A DNA stretch of 64,000 nucleotides from Coriobacteriaceae bacterium AM100-PB1-1D-6A (GCA_027660625.1 JAQDNC010000001.1:1-64000), one strand, 5' to 3'; counted from the first letter of the stretch, positions 8,120-16,808 are shown. The notes: generated by a model not told the origin, from the letters alone. Program-made: numbers and translations.

Positions 8120-8641
8120 ATGGCTTTTAACACGAAGGTCGATGTGGCCGATACCGAGCTCGAGGCGAACGAGGCCGTCGCCGCCGAGGCGGAGGACGTA
8201 ACGCTCGAGGACGAGACGCTCGTCGAGGCCGAGTCCAAAGACGAGGCGGACGAGGACGACGAGGAGGCGGACGAGTCCGAGGACTCGCTGACCTATTCCA
8301 ACGGCGTGATCGAGAAGATCGTCGCCATGGCCACCCGCGAGGTGCCGCACGTTCTGGGCATGAAGGGTAACCTTATGCACTTTGTGCAGGAGCAGTTTGG
8401 TGCCGAGAACCTGACCAAGGGCGTGACGGTCGAGGTCACCGACGACAACCGCGTGGTCGTCAACATCTCGGTCATCATCGAGTATGGCGCCTATGCGCCT
8501 GCGATCTTTGACGACGTTAAGGCGCGCGTCACCGAGCGTCTGGCCGCGATGACCGGCCTTGAGGTGGCAGGCGTCAACCTGCGCATCGAGGATGTCATCA
8601 CCCCCGAGGAGTACGAGCACCGCACCAGCCAGCACGAGTAA
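8120..8641 (+). CDS. Asp23/Gls24 family envelope stress protein
   Basis: This is an abundant cytosolic, membrane-tethered protein family linked to cell-envelope homeostasis. The 173-residue product has a strikingly acidic N-terminal extension (residues 15-58, mostly Glu, Asp and Ala). The conserved Asp23 domain then spans about 60-165 (YSNGVIEKIVAMATREVPHV, then VEVTDDNRVVVNISVIIEYG in order). The start is ATG after AAGGAGGA. It is the last gene of the cluster with the AmaP-like and DUF2273 genes. A GGGACAGG repeat begins at the base after its stop, and a strong terminator follows at 8696. Confidence 0.9.
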   Translation: MAFNTKVDVADTELEANEAVAAEAEDVTLEDETLVEAESKDEADEDDEEADESEDSLTYSNGVIEKIVAMATREVPHVLGMKGNLMHFVQEQFGAENLTKGVTVEVTDDNRVVVNISVIIEYGAYAPAIFDDVKARVTERLAAMTGLEVAGVNLRIEDVITPEEYEHRTSQHE

Positions 8642-8693
8642 CCTACCAAAAAGGGACAGGTTTGTTTTGGCAGGTTTTATCTGCGTAAACGTC
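8642..8693 (+). repeat. CCTGCCAAAA/GGGACAGG element (copy A) abutting the asp23 stop
   Basis: It begins one base after the stop codon. It matches copy B at 35558-35611 and inverted copy C at 3757-3813, including the tail TTTTATCTGCGTAAACGTC. The left arm has one change (CCTACC for CCTGCC). Confidence 0.8.
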
Positions 8694-8695
8694 AA

Positions 8696-8734
8696 ACGGC
8701 CGGTCGCGCATGTAAAAGCGCGGCCGGCCGTTTT
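8696..8734 (+). terminator. Terminator of the Asp23 cluster
   Basis: ACGGCCGGTCGCGC pairs with GCGCGGCCGGCCGT (one bulge) around an 8-base loop and is followed by TTTTC. Confidence 0.8.
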
Positions 8735-8848
8735 CTATATGCCTTCGATGCGGTCATACCGCTCGTCTAACTAAGGGTTGCAATCTTCGCGTTCCGCGTT
8801 ACCCTAATGGGCGCATTGTTTCCAAATTGTTAACGAGGGGTTGCCGTA

Positions 8849-9871
8849 ATGGCCGACGAACACGAGACCGAAAGCAAGGCATGGGCGATTGAGGCCGCTG
8901 CGGCAGAGGCGGCGTCGCGTGCTGCCGAGGAAGTGCATCGTCCTCCCGTAGTGCCGATGGAGCGCGTGGTCGATCGCGATGTTATTGAGCAAGGCGAGCG
9001 CGCCGGCCGCAAGCGCAGCCAGGAGCCAGGCTTTCCGCGCTTTTTTGCCGAGCTCAATCTGGGCCTGATCCTCACGGCGTTCGCCATCGTGGCCTTTAAA
9101 ACCCCCAATCACTTTGCCTTCGGCGGCACCTCGGGCGTGTCGGTCATTCTTTCCACGCTGTTCCCGACTCTGCCCGTCGGCGTCTTTATGTGGATTATCA
9201 ACGCGGTCCTGGTCGTTCTGGGCTTTATCTTTTTGGAGCGCAAGGCAATCCTTTGGAGCGTCTTTGCCTCGTTTGCGCTTTCGGCCTACGTCTCGCTGTT
9301 TGAGCTCTTCATTCCGACCGATGTCTCTCTGACGGGTGATATGTGGCTCGACCTGTGCTTTGCCGTCATCTTGCCGGCGCTCGGCAGCGCTATTGTCTTT
9401 GACATCGGCGCCTCGACGGGTGGCACGGACATTCTTGCCATGATCCTCAAACGCCGCACCACGCTTGAGATTGGCCGCGCGCTGCTGCTGGTCGATATCG
9501 GCATCGTAACCATCGCGGCTTTCCTGTATGGCCCGCGCGTTGGCCTGTACTGCGTGCTTGGCCTGTTTGCCAAGACGCTCGTGGTCGATAAGGCTATCGA
9601 GAGCATTCACCTTCGTAAGGTCTGCACGATTATTTGCGCCGAACCGCGCAAAGTCGAGGAGTTTATCGTCAAGCATCTCAACCGCACGGCAACGATCAGC
9701 CGTGGCTACGGCGCCTTCTCGGGCAAGTGCGTCACGGTGATTATGAGCGTGCTGAGCCGTCGCGAGGCAGTGCAGCTGCGCCGCTATACCCGCGAGATTG
9801 ACCCCGGTGCCTTCATCACCATCGTCGATAGCTCCGAGATCGTGGGCAAGGGCTTCCGCGGCACGAACTAG
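8849..9871 (+). CDS. YitT family membrane protein (DUF161 + DUF2179)
   Basis: This 340-residue protein has a polar N-terminal extension of about 65 residues. Five or six membrane helices follow (about 70-245) with the conserved loop FGGTSGVSVIL and the DIGASTGGTDILAMIL motif. A soluble C-terminal DUF2179 domain (about 258-335) contains TISRGYGAFSG. The YitT family is widespread and its transport or regulatory function is unproven. The N-terminal extension is longer than in Bacillus homologues. The ATG at 8849 follows a GAGGGG site. It is a monocistronic unit between a terminator and a 150-base gap. Confidence 0.88.
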   Translation: MADEHETESKAWAIEAAAAEAASRAAEEVHRPPVVPMERVVDRDVIEQGERAGRKRSQEPGFPRFFAELNLGLILTAFAIVAFKTPNHFAFGGTSGVSVILSTLFPTLPVGVFMWIINAVLVVLGFIFLERKAILWSVFASFALSAYVSLFELFIPTDVSLTGDMWLDLCFAVILPALGSAIVFDIGASTGGTDILAMILKRRTTLEIGRALLLVDIGIVTIAAFLYGPRVGLYCVLGLFAKTLVVDKAIESIHLRKVCTIICAEPRKVEEFIVKHLNRTATISRGYGAFSGKCVTVIMSVLSRREAVQLRRYTREIDPGAFITIVDSSEIVGKGFRGTN

Positions 9872-10021
9872 CGCGGACGTACCCTTCGAATCATTGAATA
9901 AAGCCGTCTACGTTGCAAATCGGCCATCTTGGAGTATTTGTCCCCACATTGGGCGATAATGTTGCCAAAGACATCGTTTGCGATCCAGGTGATTCGCTCT
10001 AGATACGAAGGGATGATTTCG

Positions 10022-11389
10022 ATGTTCTGTTCGCAGTGTGGCGCCCCCATGGGCGATAACGACAAGTTCTGCGGCGTGTGCGGTGCCCCTAATACCGAGG
10101 TCAAGGCCGCCGGCCCCGCTCCGCAAGCTCAACCTCAGCCGCAGGGTCAGCCGTTTGCCCAACCGCAGCCGCAGCCGTTCGTTGCGCCCCAGCCGGCTAT
10201 GAGCGTGCCCAAGGGCTGCATGGCGCAGGCCTTCAACGACATGATTAAGGTTCCCGGCGCCCTGGTTCGCGTATGTCAGATTGCCTTTTTGCCGGCGCTG
10301 ATCTGCGTCGTGTCGGTGCTGGTGCTGTTTATCCCCGTTATCGGTGGCATCGCGGCGGCCATTGGCTTTTTGCTCGCTTACGTGGCAAGCGTGTGCGGCG
10401 CTGGCTTTGCTATCGAGTGGGGTCGCGACCTGTCGCTCAAGGACGATAACGGCATGGAGCGTCCGCTGCTGCGCTCGACCTCCTTTGGACTGGGCATCTT
10501 CTCGTCTGTCATTACGAACGTGCTCGGGTTCGTGGCCATTATTCCAGTGATTGGCGTGGTGTTCTCGGTGCTTGAGAGCGCTGTGATCGGTGCTGTCGGT
10601 TCGTACTATTACTTCGGTTCGAGCGGCCTCGAGGGCGCACTCATCGGGTCGATGGGTCTGCTTGTCTTTGCCATGATCGTATCGGCGGTGTTGGGCATCT
10701 TCTTTAAGATGTTTGGCGATGCCGCTGTGATGCACTTTGCAGTCGCCGGCCGCGTGGAAAGCGCGTTTTCGCTCGAGAAGGTTTGGAAGTCCTATAAGGC
10801 CAACCTGGGCAAGTTGTTCTGCGCATCGATTCTCCCCGAGTTTTTGACGGGCATTGTTTCCAATATCATCACCTGGATTTTCACCGCCATCTTTGGTTTT
10901 GTTGCCGCGCTGGGCATTAGCAGCTATGGCTACTACGGCTACTATTCTCGTCCTTCGGGTCTTGAGGCAATCATCGAGGGTGGCGGCATTACGCTCATCC
11001 TGTTCCTGATGATCATCGCCTTTGTCACCGTGTTCCTGAATGTGTTTGGCACGATGCTCAAATATCGTGCCGTTGGCTACTGGGCCGCGCGCCATGCCAG
11101 CGGGTGGGCCGATGAGGATACCGATGATGTCCTGACGTTTGTGCTCCCGGGTGAGAAGAAGCCTGCTCCTGCGGGGTTCAATCCCACGGCCGCCACTGGC
11201 GCTGCACCTGCCCCGGCACCCGCGCCTGCACCTGCTCCGGCACCTGCCCCGGCACCCGCGCCGGCGCCTGCTCCGGCACCTGCCCCTGCGCCCGAGGCGA
11301 CGCCTGCGGAACCCGATTGGAATGCCGTTGCCACGCCGGCGGATGAGCCGGGCGATGATCCTGCTGCCGAAAACAATCAAACCGAATAG
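10022..11389 (+). CDS. Zinc-ribbon multi-pass membrane protein with Ala-Pro tail
   Basis: This 455-residue protein begins with a zinc ribbon (Cys 3, 6, 17 and 20 in MFCSQCG and FCGVCG). A Pro/Gln-rich linker runs to about residue 60, and six or so membrane helices lie between about 75 and 350. An Ala-Pro repeat tail (about 395-425) and an acidic end follow. The ATG at 10022 was preferred over one at 10013 because AAGGG sits about 10 bases before it and because the neighbour at 11585 starts with the same MFC motif. The domain order resembles DUF4013-type membrane proteins with added zinc ribbons. The function is unknown. It is probably paralogous in design to the next gene. Confidence 0.7.
   Translation: MFCSQCGAPMGDNDKFCGVCGAPNTEVKAAGPAPQAQPQPQGQPFAQPQPQPFVAPQPAMSVPKGCMAQAFNDMIKVPGALVRVCQIAFLPALICVVSVLVLFIPVIGGIAAAIGFLLAYVASVCGAGFAIEWGRDLSLKDDNGMERPLLRSTSFGLGIFSSVITNVLGFVAIIPVIGVVFSVLESAVIGAVGSYYYFGSSGLEGALIGSMGLLVFAMIVSAVLGIFFKMFGDAAVMHFAVAGRVESAFSLEKVWKSYKANLGKLFCASILPEFLTGIVSNIITWIFTAIFGFVAALGISSYGYYGYYSRPSGLEAIIEGGGITLILFLMIIAFVTVFLNVFGTMLKYRAVGYWAARHASGWADEDTDDVLTFVLPGEKKPAPAGFNPTAATGAAPAPAPAPAPAPAPAPAPAPAPAPAPAPAPEATPAEPDWNAVATPADEPGDDPAAENNQTE
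11200..11291 (+). repeat. Degenerate Ala-Pro coding repeat
   Basis: About 15 consecutive Ala-Pro codon pairs use mixed synonymous codons (GCACCT, GCCCCG, GCGCCT). The repeat is kept at protein level more than at DNA level, so it is selected as a rigid linker or tail rather than being recent slippage. Confidence 0.7.
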
Positions 11390-11396
11390 CCGGTCG

Positions 11397-11432
11397 AGGC
11401 GCCCTGGGCAACTGAGCCCGGGGTGCCTTTTT
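11397..11432 (+). terminator. Terminator after the zinc-ribbon protein gene
   Basis: An imperfect stem AGGCGCCCTGGGC / GCCCGGGGTGCCT with a 4-7 base loop is followed by TTTTTC. Confidence 0.75.
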
Positions 11433-11584
11433 CTACTGCGAAAGCAAGAAAATGCCTGGGAAAACGGTTGCAGCAAAATTTCTCGGAAATTGGTCAATGT
11501 TGCGCAACAACGTCGCGGCTATTGTTGAGAACGTAGACGTGTAAGGTTTGAAGGCGTGCGACGCCTTAGGAAAAGGAGAGGCTC

Positions 11585-12193
11585 ATGTTCTGTCCCACTT
11601 GTGGTTCTCCCATTTCGGATGATGCCAAATTCTGCCCTGTTTGCGGATCCGCCGTTGGTGCCGCTTCTGCCGCTGCGGCCCCGCAGCCCCAGCCCGCTCC
11701 GGCCCAGGCTATTCAGCCCGCGCCCCAGCCTCAGCAGCAGTACACCGGTCAATACGCCCAACAGTCCGCATCCGCTCCGATGGGCTATGACCCCATTAAG
11801 GCTGACCGCAGCCTGATCGGCTGGCTGCTGCTCTCTCTTGTGACCTGCGGTATCTATTCGTTCTACTTCCTGTATTGCTTGGCACGCGACGTCAACACGT
11901 TGTGTCAGGATGACGGCGATTACACGCCGGGTCTGGCGGAATTCATCCTTCTATCGTTTGTGACCTGCGGCTTCTACGCGTACTACTGGTATTACAAGAT
12001 TGGCAACCGCCTGCAGGCCAACGCTCCTCGCTACGGCCTGGTGTTCCAGGAAAACGGCACCACCGTTCTTCTGTGGCAGATTGTCGGCGCGCTCCTGTGC
12101 GGCCTTGGTCCCATCTTCGCTATGAACATCGTCATCAATAATACCAATGCCATGGCAACGGCTTACAACACTCGCCTTGGCGCTCGTGCCTAA
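11585..12193 (+). CDS. Zinc-ribbon DUF4234 membrane protein
   Basis: This 202-residue protein starts with a zinc ribbon of the same Cys spacing (3, 6, 17, 20) as the preceding gene. A Pro/Gln/Ala-rich linker follows (25-65), then a DUF4234-type membrane domain (about 72-190) with two copies of a V-T-C-G-x-Y/F helix motif (LLLSLVTCGIYSFYFLY and ILLSFVTCGFYAYYWYY). The start ATG follows AAAAGGAGAGG. The role is unknown. The shared zinc ribbon suggests that the two proteins act together or arose by domain shuffling. The DUF2752 gene begins only 13 bases downstream. Confidence 0.8.
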   Translation: MFCPTCGSPISDDAKFCPVCGSAVGAASAAAAPQPQPAPAQAIQPAPQPQQQYTGQYAQQSASAPMGYDPIKADRSLIGWLLLSLVTCGIYSFYFLYCLARDVNTLCQDDGDYTPGLAEFILLSFVTCGFYAYYWYYKIGNRLQANAPRYGLVFQENGTTVLLWQIVGALLCGLGPIFAMNIVINNTNAMATAYNTRLGARA

Positions 12194-12206
12194 CAATAAG
12201 GGCGGC

Positions 12207-12683
12207 GTGAACAGCTTCCAGGGACATAGGGGCACGGCAGAGCTCCTTCGCCGCGCCCTTTTTTGCACCGGCGCGCTCTTTGTCGCCTGGCTCGCGCTCT
12301 ACCTGCTCGACATTGGCTGCATTTTTCGATTGATGACGGGCATTCCTTGTCCGGGATGCGGCATGACGAGGGCGTGGCTGGCGGCGCTGCGCCTCGATTA
12401 TGCGGCTGCCTTTGCCTACCATCCGCTGTTTTGGGTGGTGCCGATTGCGTTTGTGCTCGCGTTCGTGCGCGAGGAGGTGGCATCGAGCAAGCTAAAGCGT
12501 GGTATCGACATTGCGGTCACCGTGTTGTGCGTGCTGGTCGTCGTCGTATGGATCGTGCGCCTCGTCAATCCGGCAGATGCCGGTCTGCTCTTTGGCGGCT
12601 ATGCGCCCGCCGGAGTTCCCGACGATATCATCCACCTCGAACCCCCACGCTGGCTCACCATCCTTCGCTCTTACCTGGCGTGA
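12207..12683 (+). CDS. DUF2752 membrane protein
   Basis: This small membrane protein (158 residues from the chosen start) has helices at about 17-40, 72-90 and 100-120. The DUF2752 signature PCPGCGMTRAWLAAL lies at about residues 47-61; its Cys pair is the hallmark. The start is uncertain. GTG at 12207 has AAGGGCGG just upstream and avoids overlap with the DUF4234 gene, whereas an in-frame ATG at 12147 would overlap by 47 bases. DUF2752 genes often follow DUF4234 or TM2-type zinc-ribbon genes, as here. The function is unknown. Confidence 0.75.
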   Translation: MNSFQGHRGTAELLRRALFCTGALFVAWLALYLLDIGCIFRLMTGIPCPGCGMTRAWLAALRLDYAAAFAYHPLFWVVPIAFVLAFVREEVASSKLKRGIDIAVTVLCVLVVVVWIVRLVNPADAGLLFGGYAPAGVPDDIIHLEPPRWLTILRSYLA

Positions 12684-12716
12684 CGGAGGACGCGCTAGAA
12701 AAACGGTCGACACATA

Positions 12717-12755
12717 AGCGGGGGCGAACGTTGAGATAACGTCCGCCCCCGCTTT
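12717..12755. terminator. Bidirectional terminator between convergent genes
   Basis: AGCGGGGGCGAACGTT pairs with AACGTCCGCCCCCGCT (one mismatch) around GAGAT. It sits between the DUF2752 gene and the convergent M20 gene, so it probably serves both strands. Confidence 0.75.
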
Positions 12756-12789
12756 GCTTTAGCCAGGCTGTTATGGATGGGCGTGACGG

Positions 12790-14253
12790 CTACTCGTCGC
12801 GCTTTTCCTCGTGGCGAGCGGCAGCCCGCGCATCGTGGATGCCCTTGATTGCAGCATGGCGGGCGGTGCGAGCATCGTGCATGGCGTCGCGGGCTTCGGC
12901 AGCCGTGGCCTTGGCAGAGCGCAGCTTGGCCGCCAAGTCGGGGTTGGTCTCGGCAACCGCGGCGATCGTGGGGCCGTCGAGCTCCTCTTGCGTGGGCTCG
13001 GCCAAAAAGTCGATGGCATACTGGGCGGCTACCATGGAGCCCTTGGCCAGTACCGACTCGTCAATCTTGTAGAAGCAAGAATGCTGGGCGTACGTGGCGC
13101 CAATCTGGGGGTTGCGCGTGCCAACAAAGGCGAGCACGCCCGGCACGCGGCGCAGATACTCCGAGAAGTCCTCGCCTGAAAGCGTACCGCGATAATGGCC
13201 CTCGCCGGCTGCACCCAGGCACTTGAGCACAGCTTGGCGGCAGCGCTCGCTCGAGGCGGCATCGTTTTCGACCTTGTAGTTGGCGATGGTGTAATCGGTA
13301 AGCTCGGCCTCGGCGCCCAGGGCTGCCGCGGTGTGCTCCACGATGCGGCGCATGAGCTCGGGCATTTCCTCGTGCGTCCTGTCGCCATAGGTGCGTACCG
13401 TGCCGGCAAGGTAGGCCGTGCCGGCAATGACGTTGCGCGCGGTGCCGCCATGGAGCTCGCCGACGGTGATGACGGCAGGCTCGTAGGGGCTGATTTCACG
13501 CGAGACGATGGTCTGCAGGGCGTTGACGATTTCTGCCGCCACCATAACGGCGTCGTGGCCGCGCTGGGGCATGGCGCCGTGGCATGAGGTGCCGCGGACG
13601 TCGATGCGGAACCAGTCGGTATTGGCCATGCGCGGGCCGGGCTCGCAGCTCACGGTGCCGGCGTCGACCTCGCTCCAAATGTGTGCGGCATAGGCGCCAT
13701 CGACGCCATCGAGCACGCCGGTGCCGATCATGAGCTTGGCGCCCTGGCCGTTTTCCTCGCTGGGCTGGAACACGATGCGGATCTCGCCGTGGATGTCATC
13801 GGTCATGTGGCGCAGGATCTGCAGCGTGCCGAGCATCATGGCGATATGACAGTCGTGACCGCAGGCGTGCATGCAACCCTCATTGACGCTGGCGAACTCC
13901 TCGCCGGTCTGCTCGGTGACGGGCAGGGCGTCGATATCGGCGCGCAGCAGGATACGGCGGCGCGGCGTGCCGTCCTCGCGGTAGGCATCCGGCGCGGTAC
14001 CGCGAAGCGTTGCCACCAAGCCGGTCTTGAGCGGACGCTCGTAGGGGATATTCATGGCGTCGAGCTGGTTGGCGATGTCGGAGGTCGTGCGCTCCTCGGC
14101 AAGGCTCAGCTCCGGGTGCTTATGGAAGTGCCGGCGCTGCTTGATGATATAGGGTTCAAACTCGGTGGCAATATCTCGGATGGCCGCGGTGACGTCGTCT
14201 GCCGCGCGAACCTCGGTTGCCGCCATAATCTGCTGTGCCTTGGTCTTCGTCAT
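12790..14253 (-). CDS. M20-family amidohydrolase/peptidase (IAA-amino-acid hydrolase type)
   Basis: This 487-residue metallo-amidase is of the M20D/AbgB-HipO type, cleaving N-acyl amino acids or similar amides. RRHFHKHPELSLAE (about 36-50), ADIDALPV (about 105) and the metal ligands CMHACGHDCH (about 122-131) are family motifs, as are EENGQGA, SCHGAMPQ and the C-terminal SGEDFSEYL. The last 65 residues form a charged Ala/Arg/Glu helical tail beyond the usual end at about 420; that extension is unusual. The start ATG is preceded by AAGGAGC. It diverges from the YtcJ-type amidohydrolase at 14410 across a 156-base gap, so the two may form a functional pair with shared control. Confidence 0.88.
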   Translation of the reverse strand: MTKTKAQQIMAATEVRAADDVTAAIRDIATEFEPYIIKQRRHFHKHPELSLAEERTTSDIANQLDAMNIPYERPLKTGLVATLRGTAPDAYREDGTPRRRILLRADIDALPVTEQTGEEFASVNEGCMHACGHDCHIAMMLGTLQILRHMTDDIHGEIRIVFQPSEENGQGAKLMIGTGVLDGVDGAYAAHIWSEVDAGTVSCEPGPRMANTDWFRIDVRGTSCHGAMPQRGHDAVMVAAEIVNALQTIVSREISPYEPAVITVGELHGGTARNVIAGTAYLAGTVRTYGDRTHEEMPELMRRIVEHTAAALGAEAELTDYTIANYKVENDAASSERCRQAVLKCLGAAGEGHYRGTLSGEDFSEYLRRVPGVLAFVGTRNPQIGATYAQHSCFYKIDESVLAKGSMVAAQYAIDFLAEPTQEELDGPTIAAVAETNPDLAAKLRSAKATAAEARDAMHDARTARHAAIKGIHDARAAARHEEKRDE

Positions 14254-14409
14254 GGTCGATTTGCTCCTTGCTGGCTCGATCGCAAAATCGTACAGGCTCT
14301 CTCCAGTATGCCACCTGCCGCTAGGGCTGGTAAAGTTGCCGTTTGCCGCTTGGGGTTTTGTTGCAAGGGCGGGGGAGTACACTCGGGGGTGTTGAATTAC
14401 CTGCCAGAG

Positions 14410-16059
14410 ATGGGGATGCTCATGCAGCATATCGATCGGATTATCCGCTCCAAGAACGTTTTTACCGCCCAAGACGGTATCGATACCGCCCGCGAGCTGG
14501 CGATCGCCATCGCGGGTGATCGCATCGTCGCAGTCGGCGCGCCCGATGACGTGATTGACGCCGCACCTGCCGCCACGACGGTGGTCGATTACGGCGAGCA
14601 GTTTGTCTGCCCCGGTTTCCACGATGCGCACCTGCATTTCTTCCATACTTCGGTTGGCTCCTCGCCGTACATGCTCATGGATATGGGCACGTCCGAGGCA
14701 GCATTGGTGCAGCATGCGCTCGAGTTTTCCCAAGGCTTGCCAGATGACGCCTGGGTCGTGACCCAGGGTTGGCGCGATTACCGCTGGGATCCGCCCGAGC
14801 ACCCTACCAAGGCCTCCCTCGATGCGGCATTTCCCGATCGTCCCTGCGTTATGTACTCGGGCGACGGGCACACGCTGTGGCTCAACAGCCGCGCACTCGA
14901 GGCGCTCGGCGTCACGCGCGACAGCGAGCCTCCGGCGGGTGGCAGTTACGACAAAGACTCAAACGGTGAGCTTACGGGTATCGCTCACGAGGCTGCGGCC
15001 ATGCAGCTGCTGCCGCGCTGCCTGGAGTGGCTGGGCGAGGACCGCATCGCGAGCGCATACGCCGACCAGATGAAGCGTATGGCCGAGCAAGGCATTACCT
15101 CAATCTGCGATATGTCGCTCATGCCCATGCCGGGCTGCGACTTTATTCGCGATGATGTTTACGACAAGCTGCAGGCCGCCGGCAAGCTGGGCATCCGCGC
15201 CCATCTGTTTCCCACGCTGCTGGATGACCAATCGCGCTTGGAAGAACTCCAGACCCGCTACGCGAACAACGCGCTGCTCTCGGCGCCAGGTTTTAAGCAG
15301 TTCTTCGACGGCGTGTCGAGCGAACACACGGCATATCTCACTGAGCCCTATACCAATCCGCGCTTCCCGGGCGACCAGGGCCGTCTGACGGTCCCGGCCG
15401 AGCGCATGCGCAAGTTGGTTCTGGCGGCAGCCGAGCGTGGCCACACCGTGCGCATCCACGTTATCGGCGACGGTGCGATTCATGCCGCGCTGGATATCTT
15501 CGAGGAGGCAGCCGACCTGTACGGCCTGCCCCAGCACGGTCATAACACGCTCGAGCATCTGGAGAACCTTCTGCCCGAGGACATCGACCGCCTGCGCAAG
15601 CTCAACGTGGTTGCCTCGAGCCAGCCCTGCCATATCACGCTCGACCCGGGTGGTCCGGAGCGTGATCTGGGCCTGGAGCGCAGCCGCATCATGTGGCCGT
15701 TCGCAACCTATAAGCAGCGCGGCATTCGCCAAGCCTTCGGTACCGACAGCCCTATCACGCCCGTTACCAGCATGAACGTGCTCTACACGGCTATCACGCG
15801 CCAGGACCCCAAAAGCCACTGGCCCGAGGGCGGCTGGTTACCGAGCGAGCGTATCGACGCGGCAACGGCCCTGCGCAACTACACCTTGGGAAGTGCCTAT
15901 GCGGCAGGCGACGAGCAAAACCTCGGCAGCTTGGAGCCCGGCAAGTACGCCGACCTGGTAGTCCTAGACCAAAACCCGCTCACCATCGACCCCCAAGAGC
16001 TACAAGCTACCAAGGTTCAGGCCACCTACCTAGCCGGTAACCTCATCTACGAGCGCTAA
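14410..16059 (+). CDS. YtcJ-like amidohydrolase
   Basis: This 549-residue metal-dependent amidohydrolase (Amidohydro_3 type) has the metal-binding FHDAHLHF motif near residue 75. HVIGDGAI and the histidines of HNTLEHLEN lie mid-protein, FGTDSPITPV near 440, and the typical end LEPGKYADLVVLDQNP. The substrate cannot be told from sequence. Three in-frame ATGs (14410, 14416, 14422) are possible. GGGG before 14422 fits that start, so the N-terminus is uncertain by four residues. The gene diverges from the M20 amidase and ends in a clean terminator. Confidence 0.87.
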   Translation: MGMLMQHIDRIIRSKNVFTAQDGIDTARELAIAIAGDRIVAVGAPDDVIDAAPAATTVVDYGEQFVCPGFHDAHLHFFHTSVGSSPYMLMDMGTSEAALVQHALEFSQGLPDDAWVVTQGWRDYRWDPPEHPTKASLDAAFPDRPCVMYSGDGHTLWLNSRALEALGVTRDSEPPAGGSYDKDSNGELTGIAHEAAAMQLLPRCLEWLGEDRIASAYADQMKRMAEQGITSICDMSLMPMPGCDFIRDDVYDKLQAAGKLGIRAHLFPTLLDDQSRLEELQTRYANNALLSAPGFKQFFDGVSSEHTAYLTEPYTNPRFPGDQGRLTVPAERMRKLVLAAAERGHTVRIHVIGDGAIHAALDIFEEAADLYGLPQHGHNTLEHLENLLPEDIDRLRKLNVVASSQPCHITLDPGGPERDLGLERSRIMWPFATYKQRGIRQAFGTDSPITPVTSMNVLYTAITRQDPKSHWPEGGWLPSERIDAATALRNYTLGSAYAAGDEQNLGSLEPGKYADLVVLDQNPLTIDPQELQATKVQATYLAGNLIYER

Positions 16060-16076
16060 CCCCATACCCCACCCAT

Positions 16077-16109
16077 AAGGGGGCACGTTTCAGCAACGTG
16101 CCCCCTTCT
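16077..16109 (+). terminator. Terminator after the YtcJ-like gene
   Basis: AAGGGGGCACGTT and AACGTGCCCCCTT form a 13-bp perfect stem around a short loop. The following run is TTCTTG, so it is also usable from the other strand. Confidence 0.75.
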
Positions 16110-16147
16110 TGTTCGCACCATCCGCATCGCCATTTTGCTGTACTGAC

Positions 16148-16368
16148 TTTTCTGAATGCCGGGCCCGAATTAGTTAACCTGGCTCCCGTGTGGCTCCGGA
16201 GGGGCGGGGCATAAGGTTTATCGCGAGTTCCGCACGAGCCGAAGGCCACTTAATGTGGCCTTCGTGCGAGCAGGACTGCCCGAGCAGGAAACCTTATGCC
16301 CCGCCCCTCCGGAGCCACACGGGAGCCACCGCTAAGTTATTCCCCGGCATTCAGAAAATCTAAGTGCC
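16148..16368. repeat. 221-bp giant imperfect palindrome upstream of groES
   Basis: A perfect 40-bp inverted repeat (16180-16219 with 16289-16328, beginning TGGCTCCCGTGTGGCTCC) is embedded in longer imperfect arms. These extend out to TTTTCTGAATGCC (16148) and GGCATTCAGAAAA (to 16368). The centre holds a further stem, GAAGGCCAC / GTGGCCTTC. No ORF of note lies in it. It fills most of the 437-base gap between the YtcJ-like gene and groES. It could be a mobile-element relic, a transcript-stabilising hairpin or a protein-binding site. Confidence 0.85.
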
Positions 16369-16455
16369 AAAAAATAAGATTTTTTGACTCTGTGTTGTAT
16401 AACCCGTCATTCGTGGGTACCATTCAACGCGTACGCAAACAAAAAAGGGTTAATT

Positions 16456-16474
16456 CGCGTGGCATAACCACGCG
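16456..16474 (+). promoter_or_regulatory. Hairpin just upstream of the groES ribosome-binding site
   Basis: CGCGTGG, loop CATAA, CCACGCG lies 6 bases before AAAAAGGAGGAG. Neither a CIRCE (TTAGCACTC-N9-GAGTGCTAA) nor a HAIR operator (CTTGAGT-N7-ACTCAAG) is visible upstream of groES. This hairpin and the giant palindrome are the only clear structures there. Confidence 0.4.
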
Positions 16475-16496
16475 GCCCAAAAAGGAGGAGACAAGC

Positions 16497-16790
16497 ATGT
16501 CGTCTTTGAAGCCGCTTGCAGATCGTGTTCTGGTCAAGCCCGACGAGGCCGAGCAGAAGACCGCTTCTGGTCTGTATATCGCCAGCAACGCTCAGGAGAA
16601 GCCGCAGCGCGGCACCATCGTTGCCGTTGGCGCCGGCAAGGTCAACGACAAGGGTGAGCGCATCCCCATGGACGTTCGGGTCGGCGACGTTGTCATCTAC
16701 GGCAAGTTCGGTGGCAACGAGGTCAAGGTCGATGGCGAGAAGTATCTGCTGATGCGTGCCGACGACATCTACGCCGTCGTTGAGGCCTAG
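16497..16790 (+). CDS. groES: Co-chaperonin GroES
   Basis: GroES is the seven-subunit lid of the GroEL folding chamber. The 97-residue product is full family length, with LKPLADRVLVKPDEAE at the N-terminus, the mobile loop TASGLYIASNAQEKPQ (about 25-40) and the C-terminal GEKYLLMRADDIYAVVE. The ATG has a very strong AAGGAGGAG site. It forms an operon with groEL, 96 bases downstream. Confidence 0.97.
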   Translation: MSSLKPLADRVLVKPDEAEQKTASGLYIASNAQEKPQRGTIVAVGAGKVNDKGERIPMDVRVGDVVIYGKFGGNEVKVDGEKYLLMRADDIYAVVEA

Positions 16791-16808
16791 TCTCGTCAGA
16801 CTCTCTGA

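Noticed and set aside
11200..11291. CRISPR-like or satellite repeat
   Set aside because: It is an in-frame Ala-Pro coding repeat with mixed codons and no spacers.
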